From positions 682,001 to 746,000 of the forward strand of contig VWZS01000159.1 in NCBI GenBank assembly GCA_013397075.1: 64,000 nucleotides of DNA, read 5' to 3'. Under the pieces are notes generated by a model. It saw nothing but the letters and a program-made list of their open reading frames with translations, made no database searches and was not told where the DNA came from. The stretch is from Rhabdornis inornatus (Eukaryota; Chordata; Aves; Passeriformes; Rhabdornithidae). Position numbers and translations under genes: made by a program. This document shows positions 54,020 through 64,000 of this stretch, piece after piece. Within the stretch, counting starts at the first letter, position 1; every line of letters starts with the position of its first letter.

Positions 54020-54790
54020 CTATTTTAGAGCCCAATTTAGCAAACCTTCAAGGGTATTAAACAGCCATTAACAACTTCTCAAGAAACCAAGTAAATTAAA
54101 TACATATCATCCTTTTTGACACATCAAGGGCAGTATAGCAGAATATTGGTGGGCAATGAGGAGTAACACATATAAACTGACTGATTTTTAAAAAAATCAA
54201 TAAAAACTTAATCATAGAAGTATATAACCAACATATATCTAATCCACTGAGATGTTCACAGGGGAATTTCAGTTTCAGCAATAAACCAAATTCATTTCAG
54301 GGTAAACTAATATGGACATCTTGAATTTACCAGTGAAGAATGAAAGTAGTGTGAACTTTAAGTTTTCAAAAGCAAAAAGACATTTAATAAAATCTCTCTT
54401 TTTGCCATGGGACTAAGGGAAAAATCCAATAACATATTAGCCACGCAATTCTGGTAAATTATGGATTCTTATTTACAACACATTTTAGCTTGATTTTATC
54501 TCAACACACTGTAATGATTTGCTGTCATATTGTTAATCATTGTAATAACAAAGAAAAATTATTTAGTTTGTAACTAAGAGAACACAACTAAGTATTGCAA
54601 TTAAAGACAATCTGTGAGTATGTTGCCTAAGGCTGGTGTGACCATTACCTTCTATTAAATAGCAAGCATGGATTACTTTAATTGGAAAATTACTTTGAAA
54701 TAGGAAAAGATGACAAACATTTTCTATGAAAACTTCTACAGCTGGGAAAATGTTTTTAAGAAAAGCATTTTGCCAAAAGTGTCATTTTCC
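54020..54790. other. AT-rich non-coding block
   Basis: About 770 bp of strongly AT-rich unique sequence with many TAAT and ATTA cores, for example ATTGTTAATCATTGTAATAA and GTAATGATTTGC. No open frame, tandem unit or transposon is seen. Composition and motif density resemble developmental enhancers or conserved intron elements, but conservation cannot be judged from one sequence. Confidence 0.3.
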
Positions 54791-55174
54791 AAGGAGGGAC
54801 CGAACCTGAGATATTTCAGTCTGGACAGCCTGTGAGAAGGGCCCACAGCTCAATCCCTCATGGCAACCATTCTGTTTTGGATTTGGGTCAGAGCACATTC
54901 CTGAGGATGCTCCCAGCTCCTGAGACACAGCAGTGGAGCCTTGCAGCCCCAGCAGGCAGCCCAGCCAGCAAGGATGGAAACATCCCACAGCTCCTGGCAC
55001 TGCTTTCCAAATAACAACTCTGGGTCTTGGCCCAAATGTTTAATTTGCAATTAAATTTGTAATGCTTAATTTGCAGTGGAAAAGATAAATATGTTTACAG
55101 AAAACTGATGCAGGTTTTTCACTGTGTTCACAGTAATCCATAAATGCATGCCTGTTGTCAAGTGACTACCAAAA

Positions 55175-55203
55175 GCTTCAAGGTGCTCACTTGAAGCACC
55201 TTG
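55175..55203. other. Two overlapping, mutually exclusive short hairpins
   Basis: CAAGGTGCT (55179..55187) pairs with AGCACCTTG (55195..55203) across a 7-nt loop. GCTTCAAG (55175..55182) pairs with CTTGAAGC (55190..55197) across a 7-nt loop. The two stems share bases and cannot form together. Confidence 0.5.
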
Positions 55204-58200
55204 TGGGTGCCAAGTGGGCAGCTAAAGGGAACAAACACTTCTGCCAAACCAGGCCTGTGCTGTACCTGCTGGGCACCCCTGGAATGCCAAGGGGCTGCAG
55301 CTGTGTGCACCAGGCTGCACCAGGCTTGTCACATCCAGCAAAGCTTCCTCACACCTACTCCTCTGATGGCTCACAGGACTAGAAGTTGAAATCAGCATTG
55401 TATTTCCAGCTACTAGTATTTTTTTTCAAAAAATGTAATTGGGATTTCTTCTTCAGGAGGCAATGTGATGAAAGGCATGAACAAGAAACACGATCAGAGT
55501 AGTGAATAAAGATTGAAAAGCCATCTGACAATGAAAGGATGCTATGGAACACTAATATTCAGTGGTAGCAAATGCTTCCCAGCCTATGGAGTACTGAAAC
55601 AGTGCTGACACAGTTGAAGGGAACACTGCCTACATCTAAATTTTCTTCCTTCTCAATTTTTTTTTATAAGTAGCTCTGAATTTTAGGGTATATTTATCAT
55701 AGGTGTCTCTAGAAGTCCTACCCATCTTGCACAGGACACCTGTGCCTGGCACACAGCAAGCTCCTCCGAATACACCAGCACAGGGATCGAGTCCATGCTC
55801 TGAAATACTGCAGTAAGAAATGATTTCAACTTCTAAAGCCCACCCATTGCATCACAACACCATCTCTGTTTGCTTCAAGACACAGCACAGCCCCAGGATG
55901 GGGCCAGGACAGTGCACAGGTGATCCTGGAAATACCCTGCTGTAGAGCCCAGAGCTGCACTCCACAATGGCTCATGGCATGGGCAGGGTGCCCCTGGCTG
56001 TCCCACAAAGGCACAGGGCTGCCTGCAGCACCCACAGCTCCTTCCTGCTTCAGGGCTGGTCTGCACTGCTCTCTCTCCCCGTGCTGCTTAAGAGCCATCT
56101 GCCATCCCGGAGACCCAGCCCTTCCAGGCCAATGCCCCCAAGTTATTTGCTCAGCTCTACTCAGATTGCACATTTTTCCTTTCCGTGAAAATAACAAGAA
56201 ACCTCAAAAAGAAGCCATGAAAAAAGGTTTTTCAGTGGCTGCAAGAGCCCTGTGTGAACAGATCCACCAGACGTGTAAACAGCAGGTTGTGCACCCAATG
56301 TTTGTTTTTCATCTCCAGCAAGGAGAGTGTGCTTAGTGATGAAGGAGGCTGAGCAGACTTTTATCCAACCACTTCTGATCTCCCGATTCCTCTTGCACAT
56401 CCTGAACTGCCTGAAGGCAATGTAGAAAACCCCACAAAAGGCATAAAGCACAAATCCTCAAAGCAAAGTTTGTTCCACTTGCAGTTGTCTCGTGCTTTCT
56501 TCCCCCACTGCTCCCTTCCTCTGCCCTCTTCTCCTCCCTCTCCCATTGCTCTGCAGTTCATTTCATTTCTTCAAAAACATACTCCCTACTGGGTACATGC
56601 CTATGTGGAGCTCCAGTGAGCTACCAGGTCATCTGACAGACACTCATTGTCTCTCTTGCATCCAGCCTGTTTTCCTGTACTGCTGCAGCACGTTCTTCCA
56701 GGCGAGGCAGTACAGCATCACCTCCATGTGATGTACCTCTGGCATGTGTCTAGATAGTAAGAAATAAGGAGTTTTAAACACTCCATAGCTGTAAGACAAG
56801 CCTATACTTCACATCTTTTCAGACACTTCTCATATTTTCATTCCAAAGGTCCCACTCCTTCAAGACAAAGACTTGCCAAGGACCACAAGGCTTGCAGCAT
56901 CTCCCCACCCAGCCTCTCCCATGAAGCAGTGCTGAGCTCCACCACAGAGCTGGTATTTATAGCCATACCTCTCCCAAGTTCTGTGGTCATGCAGTCCTGG
57001 AGGCTTTGGTTAGGGCTTGTCTTAACTTCTTACTCTATGAGAATAGTAAAACCTTGTTTAATATTTCATGCATGCCTTAAAAGCGAAGGGGCACCTCCCT
57101 TCTTCCTGCTCAAGCACCAGGGGCTTTTCACAGGGCACAGCAGCTTCTCCCTGCTGTCAGGGGGGAGGGTTCACTCAGGGATGTTGTCTTTTGGAGGCTT
57201 CCAAGGAGTGTCACACACAGCCGGTGCTGAGCCTGTCAGCACCACATCTCTGCACTCCAGAACCAAAAATCTCTGACAGACCAGACTTCAAGGGTAGGGT
57301 CAAAATGCAGCACTACCTCGGAGCAGGAGAGACCTTAGAAAACTATCTTCTCTGCCCTTCCTTGAAGCTGATAGTGAGAAATTTCTTTTCTTGTCTCTTC
57401 TGTGTGCTTGCTTATTAAAAAGACTAATTATCATGGACCTCCTGTAGAAGGAGGAGAACATAACCTGAATAGAATGGCTGTGCTAAAGTGGTCTTTCTGC
57501 AGTCTCTGAAGAATATTCCATAGCCCAGACACACCCATGCTCCAGTGCAGAATAAAGGAAGGAGGGGGCTCTAGAGCCAGAAGCAAAATGGACAAGGGGA
57601 AGGGTATTAAGAAAAATGAGGATACAGCAAAGAGCTTTTACAATCACATGGAGCTATTTCTCTGCAGAACTAGCAGACTTGCCAAAGGTAACACAAGGGG
57701 GAGAATAATTATATTTCCTCACTATTTAGAAAAAATTCAGATGAATGCAGTGTTTTCACAGGGTGATGACCAAATTTCTCATTCCAGCAGTAAAGCAGTA
57801 ACAACTGAAATAGCACATTAAAAAAATCCAAACCCTTCAGCTACTCAGTATCTGCAAGTGCAAAAACTGCTGTAACTTTTATAGTTACTTTCAGTAACCC
57901 AAAAAACACTGGACAAATTTCAGATGAAGAAAACTATGAATGTTGTACAAATTCTGAAGAAGGTAAATGAGCAGCTGCAGCTCTGCCAGCCTGATGCCAG
58001 TGGCCTGCCTAACCTGAGGTTTGACTTGTAAACAAGTATAGGAAGATGGTAATTTACGTGCAGCCTGTCAAACCAACACGGGGAATTGTCTCCAAACAGT
58101 TCTTTTGGCAGAAAAAAGTGGTAGTAATAATCAGTAACTACAAGGTAAAGAGGATTAAGCTACACTTATTAATTGTGAGGGTAAAAACAGCCTGCTCTAC

Positions 58201-59458
58201 AAACTACAACTGAAATCCCCACCACAGGAAAGGTGCGTCCAGTCCACCCATACAAACTAGAAAATCTCTCCCTTGCCTCTTACTCTGCTCATCAGTCACA
58301 CTGGAACAATGAGGTCTGGGTCTCATCTTAAAAACTCCTCATGCCCTGCTGCAGAAAAGAACCAAGAGCACAGGAACACTTGAGGGCTGGGAGGATGCTG
58401 GAGGGAGGATCCTTTGGACCCTGTACATCCTCTTTAGTTTTCTAAGCTTCTCTGCAATGCCATTTCTTTGTCACAATGCTCTTATCCATTTACATTCTCT
58501 TCCTTATTCTTCACAGTTAAATTTACCACCCTCTTTTGTTTTTCATGTAGATCTACTTAGAAATTGGCTGTGATACTCTCAAAATACTGCATATAGCTGA
58601 GCTAAATTTCACTCTACACTCTGCAGTCCTTGCTACACCAAGATTTGATCCTAGAAAATCACTCCTATGCTTCTGCAGACCAGTCAGCCAGGTTCTTACT
58701 GTTGCCAGAGGTGGATGCCATTGGTAATGTATATGTATTACATACAAGCAGAAATCAATGCTGTGTGCTGTACATCTGGATCAATAGCATGGAAATAAAA
58801 ATGGATTCTGGATATATGAATAAAAAAATATATACAACAAAGAAGAAACCAGAAAATCTTTAAAGAAACTCATAAAGTGACAGGCAGGAAAAAGCAGCAA
58901 CTGCACCACATAAAGGCCAAAATTCATTTGCAGTGTGACTATTTTTAGATACCCCATTTTAGTTACTAACCTGCATTTATTCTAACGTGGGGTTTGGTGG
59001 TTTTTCTTTTAACTGCCTGTGCAAGCTTTTTGGTCAGATATAGTAACGAGCACTCACCACAGTAATTTTAATTAACAAGCTCTAATAAATTTGCACATGT
59101 TGCAATATAAGCTCTAAAAATACCCACGTGCATCCCCAAACTGTGGCCAGATTGCTCTGCAGTGACGTTCCCCAGGAGTTCCTTGAACATCAAACCCAAC
59201 CCCAGCAGCACTGCCTGTGGCCCTGGGACGATGTCCTCCCACCCAAAAGCTGCCCAGCCCTGGCACTCACACCCTGCTCCATCCACCACGGCCTGCAGAC
59301 TTCCTGCTGCACCCAGGTCTGCAGAGATGAGAAGTTCTGCTCCCTGTTTTTGGGTCAGTGTCAGCCATTTCAGCTGGAGCCAACCTCTTAGAGGCCACAT
59401 TTGGCATTTGGCACAATCACAGTTAGGCAGTTGTGCCAAAGAGGGGAACAAATAATCA

Positions 59459-59489
59459 TTTTACAAGAGCAAATCATGCTCTTGTAAAA
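59459..59489. other. Perfect 13-bp inverted repeat with 5-nt loop
   Basis: TTTTACAAGAGCA (59459..59471), loop AATCA, TGCTCTTGTAAAA (59477..59489). The stem has no mismatch and ends abruptly on both sides. It is too short for a typical microRNA precursor and shows no tandem or transposon context. Confidence 0.75.
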
Positions 59490-61552
59490 ATGTTCCAGTT
59501 TTCACCGAAACCTTTCAGTGCACTGATGTTTGCCCCCACGTTTTTAAACCTGTAAAAAGCCATTCACTGTCAGTGTGGGACACTGAGCAAGAATGGAGGG
59601 AACAGTTTTTTTTTCACCAACTCCTATAGTTCCCAGGCCTGAGTCCCTTTCCTACGGGAACACCGCACACTTCAATCAAGGGCATCAATCCCAGTATAGA
59701 AACCATCCCCACCCACTCCTTCCATCCCTGTTCTCCTGGGGCTCAGGCTTGGTCCTGATCTCCTGGGGCTGAAGTGGTCCCACTAACATCAGAAACTGCT
59801 GCCAGGAACAGGAGCTTTATCAGTCTAGTGTATTTCCAAGCAAACCACATCACAAAGACACAAAGCTACACGGGGAGCAGCTTTTCTGGGGACAGCTTTT
59901 CCAGCTGGGCTTTCTGCAGCTGCCTGGTGGATGCCCAGGCCCTGCCAGCACAGCCACTGTTACTGTATGCTCCTGATTCCCACAGCAAGTGTAGGGGTTG
60001 GAACCATCTGCACAAAGGCAGCAATCCCAAGAAATGCTGCAGTGCCAGAGCTGGGACAGGGTGGGGACAGGCGAGCAAACCTGCAGTGGCACAGAATCCC
60101 AGAATCTGTGTGTGCAGCCCAGGGAACAGATGCTCCTGTCACAGACCAAAATTCTTTAGAAGCACCTGTGCACAATAAAATGGCCTGGGATGGTCAGTGG
60201 GGACTGGGTGAGGGCATGGTGGGTGATCTCTGCTGCATGTGCTGGTCAGTGCATTCCCCACTGGGATCTGCCTTTCTCAAAGGACAGAAAAAATGGTTTC
60301 AGATGGGTATTATTGCTCACATCTTTCTCATCAAAGGCATTTTAGAGGTGTTGTTGGTCACTGTTCTTCCCTCCTAACAGTAAATTCTTTCTCAGTCAAG
60401 GGAAATATGCAGAAAAGGGTGTAATTTATTGAAGACATTCCAGAAATATCCAGCCATACCATCATGTCTAAGTGTTTAGAAGAATTAAACTATAAATGAG
60501 AGAGGATCAACATGTGCTGAACAGAAGCAGGAGAGCTGCTGCTAGGTTTTGTGAACCTTTCCACAGTTTGGAGAACTTCAGAGAATTATACCCTGAGCAG
60601 AGACAGCAACAAGCTCATGGAAGCTTTTTCTGTGCTGTACATTGTGCTGGCATATGGGAATGTCATACCAGTGCTATTAGCCAGGACTCTTTTGACATGA
60701 TGTAAAGCATATAATAATTATGCAGCAAATATGACGAGATGGAATTGAACCTGATCTCAATTAGCAACCAGAAGTATCCTTCCAACTGAGATTAATATTG
60801 ATTAAACCATAACAAGACTAGTACTTGCCAATAAGAGCTCTATAAAATCAAGGAAAGGTGAGGCCAACCTCTAAGTTGGGAGCACTTTGTCATGAGCTGT
60901 AAAGACAAGTGATTGTCCTATGGCCCAATTTGTCCTTTTCAAAAATGGAAGTTTGGCTCTGTATAATTCAGGAAATTACAGTCATTTCAGTGGACAGCTA
61001 GTCTGGCCAGAAGCCCAGAGCAGAGATCAACAGCCTTCAGGAGACAGCTCTGTCTTCCTTTCAGCTTTCCCCATCCCTGGGACAGTATTAATCACATCAA
61101 ATCCCACTTCTCTCAGCCTTCCCCACTCTCAGAAATGCAAGACATGGTTCCCACGACTGTTGTACCGTACTTCAAAATACAGGTTTGTGCTTTTTAATTT
61201 CTCCCCTTGCACCAAATTAAGGTGGATATTTTGGAGTTGAACAAATAGATTGGATTTATTGGCTCTTCCCCTGAGTGAGGTATAATACCACCAGTCCAAT
61301 CCCATGTTTCCTTTACATGGAAATGATTGGATTTATTGCTAGCCATTTTTAGATGATATTAAGTCAAACCATAACAACTAAGCATCCTTTAGGGCTTAGT
61401 GCAGATTATAAAGTGATGCTTGAAAAACAGACATGCAAGGGTATGAGAGGCAACAATAGAAAGCTTACAACAAATCTTATTTTCAAGATTCTTGATCCTA
61501 TTTAAGTAATGTTTTAAGATGTTCAGGCCAACTTCAGAGAGATGCTGTACAG

Positions 61553-61577
61553 CTCAAGATACACTGGGTATCTTGAG
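61553..61577. other. Perfect 10-bp inverted repeat with 5-nt loop
   Basis: CTCAAGATAC (61553..61562), loop ACTGG, GTATCTTGAG (61568..61577). There is no mismatch. Confidence 0.65.
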
Positions 61578-62680
61578 TATTCTTCAAATGTAAAAATACA
61601 TACACATAAAATTTATTGGCAAGTACCTGATAAACCCAACTTCTTTTAAAGTTTTTGTTAATACTTTTCTGATAAAGAGCTATTTGCAAAGAACAAAGTG
61701 ACAATTGTTAATTTTCTTAAGATGAGGGTAGGAGGCAAATGAAGCCTGCAAACCTCTACATCCCAACAAATATTGGGTTGGGAAACAATTAATGCCCATG
61801 TGCCAAACCCAGAAATGTGTCCCCAAAAAGTGGGTCGTGTGCTTTCTGACACAGTGGCCACATGGCCCTGGCCAGGCAGCACTGCCATAGCATTTCAGCA
61901 GCATAGGTATGTCCTAAAAGACAGACCTTGCCTGTCCTGGTGATTTGTTAATAGTTCAGCACTGGCATAGAAAGAGGCACTGAGAGTCCAGGAGAAAGAG
62001 GCCACAACCTTTCTAAGTTAATACTGGAGAGATCAGCTCTAAATGTAATGCAAGAAACATTACTGCAAAGATACAGCTGGCCAATGACTACATGCACAGC
62101 TAAGAAATATCACCTTGTCAAGGAACTTTTCTAGCCTTTTGAAATTTCACCTATATGCAAAGTTACAATCCTTTACATTCAACAGCAGGCAAGTATCAGC
62201 CTAACCTGGTGAGGATAATAAAATGTAACACAGAAGCTTATTAAGAAATAAACAAGTCTGGCTCCAGCAGACACAACAAGAGAGCATCAGGAAGGCAGGA
62301 GGACCAAGATGATTTTTTACTGGGTGCAGCCACTGGGACTCTGCAGGTTACTTGGGACAAAGGCATTACACCAGCACAGTGACATTCACGGGCAGCAGAG
62401 TTGTAAGAGAGCAGTAGCTGCCCAAGGATGTACTCATGCTTGCTAAGCCTCTAATCCCAGCTTTGATTCCTTCTCCATCCATAATCAGTTCAAATGCAGC
62501 TAGAATTAATCACTGTTTGCAAATTTAAAGGCTGCTTTTCTTCTCTCTGCTTAGAATCTGCCTTAGGTCACACACAGAGCCAGCATGGGTGAAGACAAGG
62601 GCCAGACCCCCTCAGAGTCTGGCATTCCCCTCTTGCCCAGAACACAATACAGAGTGCTACTGCACAGCAGTGCTCAGAGC

Positions 62681-62726
62681 AATAAATAATAATAGTAATA
62701 ATCATAATAATAACAACAATAATAAT
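62681..62726. repeat. (AAT)n microsatellite, imperfect
   Basis: About 46 bp of AAT/ATA triplets with interruptions (AATAAATAATAATAGTAATA and onward). In one plus-strand frame it reads as an Asn-rich run inside a 138-codon open frame, which I regard as spurious. It is probably length-polymorphic. Confidence 0.9.
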
Positions 62727-64000
62727 GCAATAGTGCTAAACCCTACAGTACTTACCTACTCAGCAGTGGCTGTGACTGGAGTCACTCTTGCTCGTTTCCT
62801 GGATCCATCTCTGAACAATTCTTACAGCCCCCTCTACAACATCTCTGCCCACCCTGACTCTGGTGTAGCCAGGCTCCAGACTCTGCTCTCACTGACCTCC
62901 TCCCTCTTTGGTGAACTGTCCCTCCACCCAGTCTGTTCTTCCCTTGATACCATATGGGTTGTGGAGAGGCAGCTGTGGGCTGGACAGGACAGTACCTTCT
63001 CTTGAATTCTGGCCAAGCTGATCCTCTTTCACATTATGATCCTTGTACCTTGCTCTGGAGCTCCAGTGAACATTTTGGCCAGCACAACTGCAACTGATTT
63101 CCAGCTCAGGTCACCTTCACATCACAGTGACCATCAGCCTTCAGTCATTAGGTTCCCGAGCTTTAATGATCCCTTTGTAAATCCTCTAGATGTTATTATA
63201 TCGCACAAAGCTTTGTTTAGATTATCTCAAAGCATCCCATTTCTTGCTATTATAGAAAGTCAAGAAACATAACATGAACAGTGCTCCTAAAAATGAGATT
63301 TATGCCCAGCTGCACTGTGCAAGCAGAATTACGGCACAGAGAAAATTACAGGCAATAAATAAATGTGTATATAGATAGAGGATGTCTTTTAATACATATC
63401 TGAAAAGCATTCTTTGGAATGCTTAATGAGAAACCTATTTCAGATCCTCTAAAACTATTTTCTTAAGACTTAGTGTGTTCTACACTTAAAAAGAGGTTAG
63501 TGGACCAGCAACCAAAGTGTTTTTCATTCCCATTTCAAAGGATTTCAGCAGAGGCAGATATTTTCAAATGTTGCACTTGCAAAATACCGATGTTCTTAAA
63601 CCTGTAAGACAAACTATTTGCATCATCCACCATAGAAAATCTCAAATGTCATTTGGAATGTCACTGGAAGCACAGAGGGACTGTATTTTGGGCATCCCTC
63701 CAAAATACAGGCTGCATCCATAGACCCTCCTTCACACACCCCATGAGGTTCTTTGATTCTCTGGGATCATGTTACTCTTCTGGAGCTGACTTTCAAACAA
63801 TGGACATTGCCAGGAGTCTACAACAGTAGAGATTTTTCATTCTTGCCTTCCATGGTCTTACAAAGATCCACATCTTATGTAGATAGACTGGGATCATTTG
63901 ATAGATCTACCTACTAAAACAACAGCTGATACTCAAAGATGATCTGAAGAATCCTGTCCAGTAAGGTTCATTCCCCACTGCTGCTTCCTCTTGCCCAGAA

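Larger units (their letters stand above)
12996..64000 (-). other. GPC1 intron upstream of the exon (partial, at least 51 kb)
   Basis: This is the intron 5' of the exon in transcription sense, running off the high-coordinate end. The expected preceding glypican exon (Cys-rich, with an LRICPQ-type and TCC-type motif) was not recognised anywhere in it, so either the intron exceeds 51 kb or I missed a short exon. It contains at least three CR1 fragments, simple repeats, tandem duplications, AT-rich blocks and short hairpins, each listed separately. Stretches not covered by those entries show no gene that I can support. Confidence 0.7.

Noticed and set aside
59068..59451. Open frames on both strands over about 380 bp.
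   Set aside because: Long on both strands because the segment is GC-rich and stop-poor; no domain recognised and no clear splice sites.
62589..63005. 138-codon plus-strand frame with an Asn run.
   Set aside because: The Asn run is the (AAT)n microsatellite, and the flanks resemble no protein.
1..64000. An intronic microRNA such as mir-149, which lies in a GPC1 intron in mammals.
   Set aside because: I found no stretch matching its mature sequence as I recall it, on either strand. The closest, near 1657, shares only GGGAGTGAAG.
1..64000. CRISPR arrays, tRNA or rRNA genes, endogenous retrovirus or toxin loci.
   Set aside because: No spaced direct repeats, cloverleaf-like genes, paired long terminal repeats or viral reading frames could be seen.

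Overview
The window looks like bird nuclear DNA. It carries 5'-truncated CR1 LINE copies of the avian type, is generally poor in CpG, has no dense gene content, and holds one vertebrate exon that I can identify confidently. I cannot name the species; a chicken-like or songbird genome is plausible.

The one certain gene piece is a coding exon on the minus strand (12615..12995). It encodes 127 residues of a glypican core protein and fits glypican-1 (GPC1) better than GPC2, GPC3, GPC4 or GPC6. It corresponds to exon 3 of the vertebrate gene. It has a good 5' splice site at its low-coordinate end and two tandem 3' splice sites, 11 nt apart, at its high-coordinate end. The remainder of the window is read as GPC1 intron: about 51 kb of the intron upstream of this exon (12996..64000) and about 12.6 kb of the intron downstream (1..12614). 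I found neither the preceding Cys-rich exon nor the following exon by eye.

Layout. 1..12614: intron with a GC-rich minisatellite (491..660), a 21-bp tandem repeat (3145..3196), A-rich tracts and an AT-rich block. 12615..12995: the exon. 13031..27318: intron with an AT-rich block, a 69-bp tandem duplication and a candidate 49-nt cryptic exon with near-consensus splice sites. 27319..37800: three CR1 fragments, all in the gene's sense orientation. 37801..50046: a seven-CpG cluster, a short zinc-finger-like reading frame behind a very strong splice acceptor, and a possible CR1 tail. 50047..64000: an AT-rich block and several precise short inverted repeats, including a perfect 13-bp stem.

Most long open frames here are chance frames in intron DNA. 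I see no operon, phage, CRISPR array, rRNA, tRNA or endogenous retrovirus, and no convincing novel multi-gene system. The items most worth checking are the 49-nt cryptic exon, the degenerate zinc-finger exon, the perfect hairpin at 59459..59489 and the tandem acceptor of the GPC1 exon.
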